Shown: positions 42,893-57,053, counted from the first letter of the stretch. The stretch is DNA of 64,000 bases from Nymphaea colorata (GCF_008831285.2 NC_045142.1:25619876-25683875); one strand, 5' to 3'. The notes: a model not told the origin generated them from the sequence alone. Numbers and translations are program-made.

Positions 42893-43147
42893 AACCTGGG
42901 CATCAGCCAGCCCGACTCAGAAAACCCCAGCTCCAGCCCCGGGCCAGGCCTAATCCAATTAAATTTAAAGATATATATTTTAATATAAAATAATATATAA
43001 ATATAATTAACTACAATAAAATATTATAAGTATATATGTATAAATTAATAAAAAATTTTAAAAATAAATTATTAGACCCGAATCAGGCTTATCGGGCTCA
43101 CCCGACCGGGCCCAATAATGAGTCGGACTGGCCCGGTGCCAGCCTTA
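42893..43147 (+). mobile_element. GC-ended, AT-cored short element, copy 2
   Basis: Starts AACCTGGGCATCAG and ends GGTGCCAGCCTTA, with an AT core carrying ATTAAATTTAAA and TAATTAACTACAATAAAATA. It is flanked on both sides by GTCGTC, a possible 6-bp target duplication. Confidence 0.7.
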
Positions 43148-44982
43148 GTCGTCATATAAGTCCATAAATATTTAGATGGGTCCCATTTGTTTGGGTCGTG
43201 GGAACTTCCATTAAGCTTCGAAGAAAAGGCATTGGATTCCTCTTGTTTTTGTATGTAACGGGTTTTGATACTTGGATGGGATGAAAAAGCCAGTGAAAAG
43301 GAGACGAAAGGAAAACGACTGGAAGGGGCCCACTAGATTCAACATGGGGTTGCTTGGATCAAACAAATCCAATGATGAGTTTTTGGGTCCAGTTCGTCCC
43401 CTCCACACAATTTCAAGCAATTAACTCTAATTTTGAAGAAGGGAGTCGCATAGCTGATCAGACTGGCAGACCCGTGAAAGTCTCATAGTTAATTTAATTC
43501 ATGTGGTTGTTACTCCTCTAGATGGTAAATAGTCGAAGCGCGATACTCTAGTTGAGGTGTGTACAAGTCTCCACTCAAGTCTCGAAACAACCCTGTGCAC
43601 CAGTAGTAGAAGGAAAGGTAGAGGAGCTTAGGAATGTTCAGAAAATGAAAAAAAAATTATGGATAATGGTTGATCATTTTACTGACGCAATTAATTGTGT
43701 CTACCGGAATCTGCCAATCTTTTATGAAATAAGATATGACAACCGATATTCATGGTTCATTTTATTTGTATTAAAGTGAACATGTTATGTAAACTACATG
43801 ATTGATTTTGTAATGATTTTGGTTAATTGCAACGCAGATGGGTAGCTTTGCAAGGGTTTGGAAAGCATTAAGACATAAATTTCATGAACACTCTTACTCC
43901 GGATATTAATATTTTATATTTTGATGCATACTTCAAGCCACTATTCTTAACAAATATACGACGATGAATGCACTTCCAATGTTAGATTTGTAAAACAATG
44001 TTTAGAAATTTCACTAATTTCAATTAACATAGCATAGATAATTGAGAAACTTGTTTTGACAGAGATGCCTTTGGAACTGTTCCATGCATTCCCTGGTTTT
44101 GCGTGGAAAAGCAGCAAAAAAAAAACAAAGGTGCCTTTAGAACGGCATTTGGTGAGAAGAACATTGTGTTATCAAAACACATACTTCTTAGAACATACAT
44201 TTCAAGAATACCATGTTTTCATTCTAAAAAAATATATGGTGATTATGCTTAGATTTAAGAACAATATTTGTACTTAGAACATAGTGTTTTGGGATCATAT
44301 ATTTTAGAAACATGGGCAACGAACATAGTTTATTGTTTCCAGACGAAAATGTAACGACAGATCTAGAAGCGAATCTTTTGGCGAAATGATATTATTGATA
44401 AGTTTACAAACACATAAGTGTTGATAGAATAACAAAAGCATGCGTAAATTTTGGGTTCGTTCCATTCAACCAATTAAATTAGATAAGAAAACACACGGTT
44501 AAATGAACTAAATCTAAACTTAAGCATGGTTCTTTTTTTTTTTGTATCATCAAAACTTTGAGTGTATTTTTTAAGAAAGTTCAAGTTAATTTATGTGGGT
44601 CAATTATATTATGGGATATCTTTAGCTTTTAAACTTAAAGATATTTCAAAATGAAAAATTTTGAAAACCATAAAGGTAAAAAAAATTGGTATTAATGACA
44701 CTGATTTGTGCATTAATAAAAGGTCAGAGAGAGTGTTTCCGAATTGTTTAAAAGCTAATTTGAAGGAGGAAGGTTCTTCCTAAACCATCAACACACCCTT
44801 GGATCGTTCTCATCGTCTCCAATGACTTCGCGTCATAAACCAAGATTCATATGTGCCATTGCGTAATTGGGCAAGTCGGAATCTCGACACTCCGCCATTT
44901 ATTTGGCGTCGCTTTTGCCTCTGTATTTTTAGACCTCTCACAGGCGGAGGCACAGATACTCAGTGAGCAGTAAGGCGGAGAG

Positions 44983-47486
44983 ATGACGGAGGAGGGCGGA
45001 ATTATCGGGAAGCCGCCGGCGTTGGGGAAAGAGCAGAGGCGGCAGTCTAAGGTCACCATCAAAAGCGCCGACATGAAGGAGGAGATGCAGAAGGCTGCCG
45101 TCGATCGCGCCGTGGCCGTAATGATCTCCAACCCAACTTCCACCTTCCCATTCTTCTTTCTCTTCCGCCTAAATTCTTTTCGTTTGCTTTTCTTCTACAA
45201 AATTTCGTGTTCTTGGAGTACTTTTTCCTTCCTTTTCTTAGAGGGGTTTCTGTGTAGTGGCGACGAAATACTATTCTTCTTTGCCGTCATCATCGTTTTC
45301 TTGTATCTGTTTCCAGGCGTTCGAGAAGCATAGTGTGGAAAAGGACATAGCCGCTTACATCAAGAAGGAATTCGATAGGATGTACGGGCCTACCTGGCAT
45401 TGCATCGTCGGTCGCAATTTCGGTATTCTTTCTTTCTCCCTCCAATAACAGTATCATATTTGCCGGTTCTTTTGGCGAACTTTCATTGGCTCTCTTTTCC
45501 TTTTCCCTTTCTTTATTTGATTTCTTTTTGTTTCTTTTGTTTTTTCTGAGCGGAGACGTTTGGGTCTTGCATCTTGATGTACTCGGAATGATGGGGCCAT
45601 CTCCTGATCATTTGTGATGTAATGTTGCTTTTCAAAGTTCTGTAGTTGGTGGATCTTGGGGGCGTTTGGTTTCTTGAATTAGTTTTGGTGAACCCAAGTT
45701 GGGAAACATATGGTTTTGGTGCATCTGTGGAGCATTTGGGAAGCACCATTGGGAAACATTTGGTTTTGGTGCTCCCAACTTGGGATCTTTCTGTTGATAG
45801 TGAATTGCTGGAGTGTCGAAATAGAATTAGGAGCTATCTTGGTATGACTCTGTTGCTCCATTTGTCACGAAGCACCAGCATTCCCTTGTACGCTGCCATT
45901 AAAAGGTCGGATAGTCTGTTGTGAAGATTGATTTGGTGAACAAAGGATTCTTTGAGTAGATGTTGGACGTCCTACATCTAATTAATGTTACTGATTATGC
46001 CTCTTCCTTTGGTGGATATACTTACCATTGACTTGTGAAGATGGTCATACTTGTTTGTCGTCCGGAAGATGTTTTCCTGCAGTGTGGTAGTTGGAGTAAA
46101 CGGGGGTCAAGTCTAAAGGGGGATTCCATGTCAACAAGATTAGTAGTTCCTTCTTCAATATTTATGTCGAAAATTATATGATAGGAGATCCTAGTTAAAG
46201 TATGGCCGCCTACATGGAGGAGCGCATTATCTTAAGGCTTTCTGTTTCTTTGAATAGCAAAGATGGGGATGCAAGACCTTCTGGACGTTTGGATCTTTTG
46301 TTATATAATAAGTAAACCTCTGGCATCTTTTAGTCGACAAACTGCTTAAATATTGCTCTTATATGTTGACCGTTTCTCATCTTCGTTCCTTTTTATTATG
46401 TTCATAGCAATAATCCTAGAAAGTTTCAGTATCCTGGCGAGACGATTGAGAAATGTAAACTCACTTCGCTTGTGGGATTTGTATGAGTATCATCTTTTCC
46501 TCTCTCGGCTCATGTGTTGGAAATTCAATTTCCTGTTCTTTTGCTGCCTGCCTCTGCGCTTTTTCTTTTCCTTCCAAGATCGATTCATATTTTAATAAGA
46601 GGCCCTGCCCCTGCTTGACTCCTGCATCTTTTTTTTTTATTTTACATTGTTAGCTTGATAGGCGAGATCATCACACGCTATATGCTTGTACATTCTCTTG
46701 CTTAGTTCCAATGGCTTTTCCCATCGTTGAGGAGGTGACAGTGCCTTGCTTTTAATTGTTTGGCCAGTTCTACTCCTACCAAACTACTTCGTCCACTTAT
46801 TGCTCGGTTTTGATGTAATTGGCATTCAGCAATGATTTTCTTCCTACTTCTGTGATCTATATTGCGCTTTCTTGCCATGAAGTTGTAAGAAAAGTTCTCG
46901 CGTCTATGATAAGTAGGACTACTTAGTATTTCCCAAGGTCATTCGTCTGTCATACTCCAATTTCCTGTTCGATAAATTCACTAAGGAGACTGTAATTCGG
47001 AACTTGTCAACTTACTGATATCTCCTTCCTTTTTCTAGTTTAAAATTTCAATGATTCCTATGCACGGTTGTTTGGTACACCTGTCTTCCCATGATTCCTG
47101 ACCGCTACAGTTCTAAAATAGAGATGATGCCTTGTACCTGATCTGATACCTCTTCTTTTAAAAAGTTGAATCAGGAAGATAAAAATAACAAGAATCTCTT
47201 GTAAACGATATTTTTTTTTATTGATGTTTTCTTTATTGAGATTGGTACCTTCATCGGATCGCTGGTCGAACGCATGAGAACCACTAATTTTCCGCAATGA
47301 CTGCCAACATTGTCGATGTTGAAATAGGGAACCAACATCATAGCATTTTGAACTTTTTTCTGCAGCATAACGTCTGACAATTTTCTCGCCATGTTCTGTG
47401 CAGGGTCCTTTGTAACTCATGAAACAAACCATTTTGTGTATTTCTACTTGGATGAGAAAGCAGTCTTACTGTTCAAGTCTGGATGA
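44983..47486 (+). CDS. LC8-type dynein light chain
   Basis: Exons 44983-45117, 45317-45422 and 47404-47486 give 107 residues. LC8 proteins are small dimeric hub proteins that bind short linear motifs in partner proteins. Flowering plants lack dynein heavy chains, so the plant protein works as a general dimerisation hub, for example at nuclear pores. Conserved blocks are [58 protein letters not shown] and the C-terminal strand [17 protein letters not shown]. The first ~22 residues are a basic, variable plant extension. Intron 2 is nearly 2 kb and holds a small inverted repeat. It lies in tandem with MCTS1, 1.2 kb downstream. Confidence 0.96.
45655..45786. repeat. Small inverted/direct repeat in dynein light chain intron 2
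   Basis: AACCCAAGTTGGGA (45691) is inverted by TCCCAACTTGGG (45773). Between them TTGGGAAACATTTGGTTTTG-like units recur directly. It probably marks a short DNA-transposon remnant. Confidence 0.55.
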
Positions 47487-48716
47487 CGAAGCTGCAGCCT
47501 CGGTTTTAACGATATCAATGATGTTGGTGTGTTAGCGTTGATTGCTGTGATGATGATCACTGTAATGGGTACCTTAAAAGATTGATGCTGATCTTGCTTA
47601 GTGATAGAGTCAGTGCCCATTAATTCATGTAATTTTGCAATGTAAGAATGCGGACAGGATATTACTATGAAACCTGTACATTTCTGATATTTCATTTGTG
47701 TGTTAGTTTGCTTCCTAGCAAGATGGTGGCATTACAATGAACTGCTCACCATGTTTACAGTAACAAAAGGATGAATCTGTTTTGAAAAGTTAGAAGCGGA
47801 TATCAATCACAATAAAGCTAGAATTCAAGCTTCAATTGTCTATGAGTCGGATATGAATTATAATCTCCAAAAGAACAAAAACTTTGGAGGTGGGTTCCTC
47901 ACATTCAGTCGTTAGCATGCCATATCCGGTCCTCCTCCTTTACGTGCATGAATATTTTCTCGATTCTTGCTCATTGCCGCTTAAATTCTACCATCAGTAA
48001 TAACTTTCTCATGCTTCATTCAATTATAGATCCAAAATTTTGTGCGTTACCTGCGTCAAAACACTTTTTCAACACAAAGTTAAAAATTTGTATTTTGTTA
48101 AAACAATAAATTTTCTTATCGTACTTGAAATATCATCCGTGGATAACTTTCATCAGTAAGCACTTTAAAATGACTTGAAAATGATTACTTTTTAACAACA
48201 TCAAATTCACATCAAATTCAAGTACTCGAGCTTTAATCGACTGAAACGACTCATGGTGCCAAGCTCGGGTCAAGTTATGACGCGCTGGATCCCGCTACCG
48301 AGCTCAGGCCGAAGACCGGCTCTGGGCAGCCCTAATTTCCAGTAGGACCCTTGATAGTCGGACCCAGGTCGGTTACACGGCCCGAGTCCCGACCTCGTGC
48401 AGAGTTCTTTTTGTGGTTACCTCGATTGAATCTGTAAATGAAGGTCTAATAGTGTACGAGGACATATATTTGAAATTTTCTTAATTCCGGAAATACGTGG
48501 CTCCAATATACTGGCGGCTTGTTCTTTAAGTGTTTTACCCAATTTCGTGAAGAAATGCGATCTTCATGTTTGCTGCTTGAGGACGACGCTGTGAAGAATC
48601 CTCCGTTCGCCTCCCCTGTAGACGATCCTCTTGCGCATTAGCTCTTTTTCCTCCCCTGCGGTACTGACGCTTCAGAAGTCTTTCCTGCAATCTCAATCGA
48701 AGTGGGTTTTTCGAGA
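47487..48716. other. Intergenic between dynein light chain and MCTS1
   Basis: 1.2 kb containing the light-chain 3' UTR and the MCTS1 promoter. A GC-rich patch of AGCTCGGGTC and GGCCCGAGTC motifs at about 48250-48410 looks like a transposon remnant. No gene was recognised. Confidence 0.55.
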
Positions 48717-51700
48717 ATGTTTAAGAAGTAAGCTCTTTGCCTTCTCCATTCTAGGTTTCGTCGTCTCTTTTTCGTTGTCTTCTGTGAATTGATGGGGCCA
48801 TCTTCCGCTCATTCTCCTGAACGAGCGTGGCAGGTCCGACTCCTTTTGATGATTTTGATGGTGGCGTTCGTTTCCTGAATTCGTTAATGACCGTTCTGAA
48901 CCTTCTGTTCTGTTGTTGCTCTTGAATCCCGTTTGTAGTGCCCATTGTTGGTCTTGGAGATGGGCATTGAGTTCATGATTCACTTCTTGGGTCTTTGTTG
49001 TGTGTGTGTGTGCCTTTTTTTTTATGTTGAAATGAATACGAACCGGCATTGCTTCTTTAGATGTCATCGGTTTGTTGGCGGGATTTGACTCGAGAAAGTC
49101 TGCAAGAGTCAGTGGAAGAAACGACTGAAAGGAAAAGTTTCATTACTTGATAGAAGAGAAGCAATGGAAGGCGGTATGAAGGATAACTGTAAGCCGAACC
49201 AAGTTGTTATTCTAGGTAAAGAAGGAATGGAGAAACAGGACCCATATGATCGGCTTACTGTAGCTTAGATGAAGACGATCGATGAACTTATATGGTGGAC
49301 TTCATGTAGTTGTAATAAGGATGGTCGACGATTTATATTCGTAAGATTGATGAGTCCATGCTACAGAACTCGTTCCACTTGTATGGTACGAGTGACTTAT
49401 GATCGTCACCAAGAGGAGGGAATGTCGGAAATTTGAAACCGGAAGTAGAATACCTGCCCCAATATCGGAGCTGGATGTACGCCTGGTGGGTAGGGGGGCT
49501 TGTGAATTTCGCCGGATTGATGGGACATCAAACGTTGAAATTTCGAAAGGGGCATTTGTAGTTGCGATCTGCGTTTACTCTGTTGCGTGCAGTGGACCTC
49601 GATGGCTTTATCTACTTGAAGCCAGCCAAGGTATGCCGGTAAGAGGGGTTGATGGTGGTGGTGGGAAAAGAGAAGGCCTATCTACTCACACTTTTGAACT
49701 AATTAAAAACCGAAACAGGAATTCAAGGAAAAGAGGATTTGTGAATCGAATCAAGCTGGAGATGAAATCTTTAACTAAACAAATGAGCAACTTTGTTTCC
49801 AACTCTTAGGAAAATGCGCTTTGAATGAGGCTATCATCATTTTATCATAGAACGTGGTTGGTCAATCTTTGTATGGTATGCATACTTTGCAGTTTGAGGT
49901 TATTAAGTTTATGTAGCCATACAATGACTGAAAGGTTATTTTCTAAGTGAATATTTCATAACTATGTTGCTAGTTTGGCAGCTATTTATACTAAATTGCG
50001 AGAGGAGGAGACTAGCTGTATGACATCTGCGCTTAGTTTGTTCTGAATGGAGTTGGGGCATAAGTATTCTAGTTTCCTCCATAATGCATCTGGAAGCCTA
50101 GTTAGTGACAAATAGTAAAAGAGAAAAAAAAACCCTTATCTTTTTCTCTTTTTAAGTTTTGCCCTACGAGTCTCGTTCTTGAAAAGCCCCGCAGGCTTTT
50201 TCTTGCAATGCTTCCCATACAAATTTCTCATTCAATTAATAATCTTCATAACTGAGAAACGTACGACATAGTTGCACTGACTATGTTATTGCTTGCTCGT
50301 TTTGATCATGGGATGGCTTACAAGGGGTACTTGCTAAACTTTCAGGATGATTCTATTCTTCACTAAGTGCCATCTGAAGTTTTATGTGTGCATTACTTAA
50401 AGTGTACCTAGTTTTTTGTTTAGGTCCACAAGGAACTTATTTTCCCCAAATGCAGTGCACCAGCAAATGTATACGTGTTGCACTCTATCGATCTTGTACA
50501 TAAGATCATCCATACAGTTTATTCTGTCCATAGGTAGAAAATAAGGACGTTATAATATGTCTAGCATGTATTCGGACTGTCTCTTTATTATGAATTTCAG
50601 AGTGCTTTTTCTTGTTGTCTATTATTATTGTTTTTAATTGTGTTAAACTTAACAGGTTTACAGCAGAAGATGTTTCTTCACAAAATCAAGTAAAGGCATC
50701 TGTGCAACGCAAGATCCGCCAAAGTATTGCCGATGAGGTATTATATTTTTCTTGTTACACACTTTACTCAGTGTAGCATAAAGAAATCAATTAGTTCACA
50801 AAAATGGAACCTCAGTTTCAGCAATTTCACCTTATGCTATTACCTTTGCTCAATTTCCAGTATCCAGGTCTTGAACCAGTGTTGGATGACTTGCTTCCAA
50901 AGAAGTCACCCCTCATAGTTGTGAAATGGTATGTCCATTTATTTTGTTCATATATTTTTTTGCTATATGATTTTTAAGTGTTATGTTTGTCAAAAATTAC
51001 TGAGCAGACCAAAATCCTACTATAAAAACCAATATTTTTGGGATTTAGAGCTTGGATGATTACCATCTTAAAAAATCTTACGGGGAAAAGAAAGCGAAAG
51101 AAAATACAATGAAGGTATAAATTCAGAAACAGAATCACGAAGCTGAACCATTAAAAGAGCTAATATTTTTTTTGTTAACTTTGATAATATTTTTCTAGGA
51201 TTTAATTTCTGAATGCATATGCATGATCATAAGAGCCAAATGCATAGAATGATAAGCAATGAAGAAGCCTAATCATCTCATATGACTGCATAATTGGCAT
51301 GGTGCCCAGTGCTCACCATGTGTTAGGAAAAGTAACCTACCTCTTTTGTATTATGGTAGCTTGCAGTTCAGAAGCTTAGCTCTTCCTTATGTTTTTATGC
51401 TTATTTATTGTTATAGCTCCAATTCGTGAGAAAAATACCGGATATTTGATACTTTAAGTGAATAAATTTGTTAGGTTCTCAGGCCAGCTCTAACTTTTTA
51501 CATACAAAAGCCGTTATGTATATATTTCTATAGTCTTCACGTGAACCTACTGCTTCTAATTCAATTTTTGTTTTATCTTTCTAGTCAAAATCATCTGAAT
51601 TTGGTTTTGGTGAACAATGTGCCTTTGTTCTTCAATATTCGGGATGGACCTTATATGCCAACGCTTCGCCTTCTTCACCAATGTAAAGTATATCTACAGT

Positions 51701-53456
51701 TTCTCTTATCTTTTATTCTTTTGGAACTAAGGATATGACTTTCTAATTCTCTTCCTCTTATGAATAAGTGATTGCTTAGCGAATTCTGCTTTACTCCTCC
51801 TGTTAGTATTTTTCTGGGAAGTAGAGAAGCTTGCACAGAACTTTGGATTTCCTAATATTTATGGTCTAGGCTCTTTCTTCTAATTTGTTGCCATTGTTCT
51901 TGTAGATCCGGATGTGATGAAAAAATTTCAAGTGGACAGGGGTGCAATCAAGTTCGTTCTTGCTGGTGCAAACATAATGTGTCCTGGTCTTACTTCCCCT
52001 GGTGGTGTTTTGGATGATGAAGTGCTGGAAGAAACTCCTGTGGTATGGAATTCATTGTCTTCTCTGTAGGGCTTGGTGTAGGAATAGCCCTGACTGTCAC
52101 TACTTTGGTCTAGATTGGTATCTCAAAAGTTGTTTGCAGATTTGTTTGGATGCTGATATTCAATACATTCAAGCCAAGTTATATTCTATGATATTTGACT
52201 TGGATGTTTAAATGTTTCCCAGGCTATAATGGCGGAAGGAAAGCAACATGCACTTGCAATTGGTTTTACAAAAATGGCAGCAAAGGACATGTAAGTTCTA
52301 CTGATAACCACATGGATTTTTTTGCAATCCTGAACAAGAGGGGTCATGCAGTTCCCCGTGGTCACTTTGGTACTAAACTGGTACCGTGTCTCATGCAATG
52401 AAGTTATAACTGATAAGCACACTATGATTACCTTTCTTGATAAGGACCAAACAGTTTCCCTGCTTGCCTTCTGTAGATGCATGAGTACTGAGGACTCTGT
52501 AGGTTTCATTCATTGTGGTTCTGTGTCTTCTGACCATGGCGTTTATTGAAATCATGCTCCGGTGCTGTTTATATATACTCAAAGTTCAGTGCTTGGATTT
52601 TGGAAAGATAATTCCTGCTTCCATGTGTTTATAAGAAGCTGAACTTTTGGACTGTTTTTTCAAAAAATGTACGTTTATGTAAACCATCTTTGAAGCCTTG
52701 TTGCACCAACAGAATGTTATATGATGATCAACAAAAGTTATTGAAGTCCACAAAATCACTCAATTTGATGCTTCATGGTTATGATATTGGTTTTGGGTGA
52801 TCTGTTTTTGAGCAATGAGCATCCATCAAATGAAGTAGTAATATTGAAGCTAAATGTCTGGATACGCTCAGTCATGCCGGGATAGCTGGCTTTACTTTTA
52901 CCTAGTTTCCACCTTATATTTCACTGCTATTGAGATAGCATCAACTTGTGTAGGTTTTGACAGTTCAGGGTTTACATATCTACGTAGCTTGGCGTTCATA
53001 ACTGAGGCGCGTGGCTGCCTTTTGAATTCAAGTTATTTATCACAGTCCTTGTCATTGTGGATACTTGTTTACCATTACTGAAGAGCTTCATTTTAGAACT
53101 TCCTCTAAAAAATTTGTTCTGCTTGTTGATATATCATAGTCTTTTGTGATTAGCATCTAATGATGTTTTTTTTTTTAAAATGTTGCAGAAGAGCTGTAAA
53201 CAAAGGTATTGGTGTGGATAACATGCACTATTTGAATGATGGACTTTGGAAGGTAATTAATCGAATCCATGTTTCTCTTACAGTTGTTGGTTTATGTACT
53301 CTTTCAAAGGTAATAGTTGTACTAGCAACTACAACCTGCATGATGGAGTTGATATTTGCAGAATGCATTTTCATTTGTTTTGTGTTTCATTGTGAAGCAC
53401 GATATTTTAACTTCAGCTTGATGTGGGTTCTTGTACAGATGGAACGACTAGACTAA
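48717..53456 (+). CDS. MCTS1: MCTS1 (MCT-1) homologue, PUA-domain translation factor
   Basis: Eight coding exons: 48717-48727 (11 nt, MFKK), 50656-50737, 50861-50928, 51585-51682, 51906-52042, 52223-52290, 53189-53252 and 53439-53456 (MERLD, stop). They total 181 residues, the same length as human MCTS1. The protein works with DENR in ribosome recycling and reinitiation after upstream ORFs. N-terminal part: [20 protein letters not shown] and [20 protein letters not shown]. Core: [23 protein letters not shown] domain: [44 protein letters not shown] and [20 protein letters not shown]. All junctions are GT-AG and phases agree. Intron 1 (1.93 kb) follows only 11 coding nucleotides, a common site for intron-mediated expression effects. 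Confidence 0.96.
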
Positions 53457-55368
53457 GGTGATTGAGCCAATCAATATTATTGATGAATGAAGTGATTGAG
53501 TGGTAAGATACCGTTGGTTGTTCTCTTTCAAAAGTAAATGCTTTCCTTGTCTTTTGTAATTTACAAATGCAAAATATTTATGTAACACAATATCAAGAGG
53601 CATCTTGTTGACATGAATAAGCACTTTTTCTTATATGAAAGATATACAAAGGCTGTAGACTCATTCCATCTCCGGCTTGACAAACAAGCTGGACTCTCTC
53701 TCTCTCTCTCTCTCAGAGGCTTGTATTTCACTTCTTATGTCCAGCAGTGTCAGGAAACTTTTTGTCTCATATTTCTATTGTTGCAAGTATATTTTTCAAA
53801 TCTGCTTCACAATGAATGCATGTACACATGAATTCGGTGGTTGGAGCCGAAATGATGAGATTATCTACAGCCGTTCTAGTGAATCCTTTTGCTATTGAGA
53901 AGATTTGAATGCAACATATTGAGGTGCTTCTCCTTCCAAATGGCATATGTCAAAATGGTGGGTCTTTTTTCTTCACCTGATCTAGACCTGCTACATTAGA
54001 TATTATCTGAGCCAGTCGCGAGGCGTGGCACCTTAAAAACTCATGTCTACCACACCTTCCCCTGAGGAAGCTGTAGCCTTTTCCTAGTACAGGGAATGCC
54101 TATGATGGGTTTTCAACAAGAGATATTTGGATGTATCTGCCTCTTTCCTACTTCTGTAGTATGTCGGTGCCCCTTGAAGCCCCAGACTCACTGATGTAAG
54201 GAATCCATAGTAAGTTCGATCTAGTTTGAAGTTTGTGATTCTAGCTAAGTTCTATAACTTCTATTGTATCTCAGTCCGGCTCTCCATGTCTATAGCTCTA
54301 ATGGATCTGATCCTTTTGTGTCCCTACTCCCTAATGTTAGAACTTAGAACCACTGGAGTTTGTAAGGTTATACTTCCTTCCATATAAATTTTGTAAAGTG
54401 GTCTCCGTAATGTGTCTTATAATGTTTTCCAGAGTGATGTTTAATTTGCTAATCTGTTATTCAGTCTTTAACTGCTTGTTGGAGCAGCAATTATCCGAGA
54501 TAAAGGTTCAATGGTTCACACTATATAACGGTAGTTTTGATGGTAAACAATGCAAAATTGGGAGAAATTGTTCATCCTAACTGCTTGTGCATTTATGTGA
54601 AACATATGCCCCAGTCGATGTTTCTGATGATTTATTGCAAGGTGCGCTATGTTGTTGTTCCAGACGATCCTGCAATGTACAGTTATACTTTGTGTCTGTT
54701 TCTTTCAAAATGCACAGATTCTGGCCAGCAATACAGGTTTGTTTATGCTGCCTTGGAGATGCTTGCAACAGGAATTATTTCAATTATCAAATCTGTTTGA
54801 AAATAAAAACTACAGCTGATATTTAAGAACATAAGATCTTTCATGTTCTTGAAGCTTTTGTCCGCTTCATATTGTAAAAGACACTTGATTCATACATTAG
54901 GAGATTCTTGACATGGCACTGAACTAAGTGGCTCACCTTGGTTGTCTAGGCTAGAAACATGCACAGATGCAGGGTGTAGCAGGCAGCTCGGCTCTGTTCT
55001 AAGTCCAGCTCACCTTGATGGAGGGACTTGGTTGCGCAGCCGAAGTGTTTAAGCAAGTCGAAAGAGTACGAGAGCCTGGTCACTGCATAGAGCACAGACA
55101 TAATAAACTCGCCCAGTCCCAGCCAGTCGCCCACCACCATGACCTTAGACAAGGGTCTCATGTGGAATGCTGAACCTGTCTACTCACACACGCACACACA
55201 CTCTATATCTCTCTCTTTGGAAAAGAGTGTCAATCAATGTCTGTCAGTTTCACATTTCCTGTTTTTCCAGATCGATGTCAGTCGTTGTACATACATGTTT
55301 AGAGGGTCTTTTGCCCCTCTGGCTCCACATCTGATCGTGGAATTGGGTATTCTATGGCATTCCCGCAA

Positions 55369-55653
55369 GGCTGGGTGTCGGGGGCCGCCGGTGGGTACCT
55401 AGTACCCAGTCCAACTCGGGTCAAAGCCCGAAAAAAGGGGCACTGGGCTGACCGATTCTAAACACGGTTCAGTTGGGCACGATAATGTTTATTTATTTAT
55501 TTTATTAATTTATATATAAATATAATATTTTATTATGATTAATTATATTTATATATTATTTTATATACTTTTTAAATTTAATGGGCCAGGCCCAAGTTTC
55601 GGGTGTCGGTCCGCTCCTTATCGGGCTGGGCCGGGCCAGTCCTATGCCCAGGC
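55369..55653 (-). mobile_element. GC-ended, AT-cored short element, copy 3
   Basis: Inverted relative to copies 1 and 2. Read on the minus strand it starts GCCTGGGCATAGGACTGGCC, has ACCCGAAACTTGGGCC, ATTAAATTTAAA and the AT core, and ends CCCCCGACACCCAGCC. The flanks extend the inverted ends (GCAAGGCTGGG / GCAAGCCTGGG). Confidence 0.72.
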
Positions 55654-56025
55654 TTGCCTTCACGGAGGGTAATGGTAGCCTAAAGTTATGCAAGATAATG
55701 GAGATGGGTAAGCTGTTTTTTTTCAAGGGAACCAACCATGTGATCACCTCGTCCAGGTTGGTGTTGCGTTTGTTTCTCACCTGGTGAAAACCAAGGATGA
55801 AATGATTTAAGACGGAATCTTATTGGAAGAGACTTCACCAAGCAGGAACAAGCATTTCTAGATAGAAAATGCAAAAAATTCTTCGTTACTAAGTTGTTGA
55901 AATCAAGTTTCCTTGGTGTCAGTAAATTGGGACCGTAAAAAGAAATGAAGGAAAAATGCTTTTGCATGCAAGTTAATGTGTCCCCACAAACATATATGCT
56001 TGAAAAGCTATATGCTTTAAGCCTC

Positions 56026-56085
56026 ATGAATGCGACGAAAGGACTGGCATGTTTTATGAATCTGATGAAAGGACTGGCATGTTTT
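56026..56085 (+). repeat. 30-bp tandem duplication
   Basis: ATGAATgcGAcGAAAGGACT plus GGCATGTTTT occurs twice with three differences. Confidence 0.85.
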
Positions 56086-57053
56086 AAGTAATAAAATATG
56101 TGGCTCAGGTTCAAGGTCGTGGCAGAGTTGAGCCGTCCTTGGTTGTCACGTTGGCAATCATGGTTTTATTCGTATGAGCAGATAAGGAAGTGTGGACCAA
56201 GGACACTAGATTTTAGTCCTTCTCCCATGAGTTTTTCAGGTCTGGACTCTAAATTTCCTTCATAGTTCATTTGATTCCACATCCTCGTGTCCAAAAACCA
56301 AGCTGAATCAGCCAACTGGAAACTGAACCGGTGACAAATCAGCTTGATTTGTCGTCCAACAAGTTCATTTTTAATTATTTTAAAATATATTTGTCATCTA
56401 TTGTTCATTTTTAATTATTTTACAATTTTTTTTGTTTTCCATTAATTTTTTAAAGTGAATTTACTAATATTTTTTTCTATCGATTCAAGCTCCACCGCCG
56501 AGTCAGCCCATTTACTGAATCTAATCCTTGGTCAACTCAACTTTTGATTGTCACACAATGGTACGTCTAAAAACTCTATCAAATTTGACAAGCGTGCAGT
56601 CTTTTCATTGTCATCGTTGTCGGTGTGAGCTTAGTTCTGGTCCTCAGGTTGTTGGGTCCATCAGTCAGATTCAGGCTATGGACATGTACGACTCAGAAAC
56701 AGCATGCTTACTGAACCAACTTGTGCTAAAGTCTTCCAAGCTGCTTAGTGCGTTTCTCTAAAGCAGTCTAATCTAGCTGCCATTATGGAAACGTAGGAAA
56801 ACAAAAGACTTCATAAGAAGAAAGCCAATTCATCTTTTTCGCAATACATTATTACAGCAGCTACCAAAATTGAACTATGATGAAGGTGAATTTGTACATG
56901 TCTTGAGGCAACACACTGCATACACAGAGACACGAGGGCGCTCGTAATGCACCAAAAGATCCATGTGGAAGAGGCCAGAAAACCAAGTTCTCCAACTAAT
57001 CTATCCACGTACAAGAAAGTCTCTGCTCCCCCTTCATTTTTCATCTCTTGTCT

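Larger units (their letters stand above)
39882..44982. other. Intergenic, transposon-repeat cluster
   Basis: 5.1 kb with the FANCI 3' UTR at the left. Four repeat blocks lie between 41141 and 43147 and are listed separately. The stretch 43150-44980 is A/T-rich with no recognised gene. Confidence 0.6.
53457..57053. other. Intergenic between convergent MCTS1 and MATE genes
   Basis: 3.6 kb with two 3' UTRs, a (CT)n tract near 53693-53714, one GC-ended element at 55369-55653 and a 30-bp duplication at 56026-56085. ORFs here are short and show no recognisable domain. Confidence 0.55.

Noticed and set aside
49399-49809. 136-codon ORF inside MCTS1 intron 1
   Set aside because: No recognisable domain, no good start context, and it lies wholly in an intron whose flanking exons splice cleanly. 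Probably chance.
54946-55161. 71-codon minus-strand ORF with higher GC than its surroundings
   Set aside because: It could be a gene fragment, but no family was recognised and there is no supporting splice structure.
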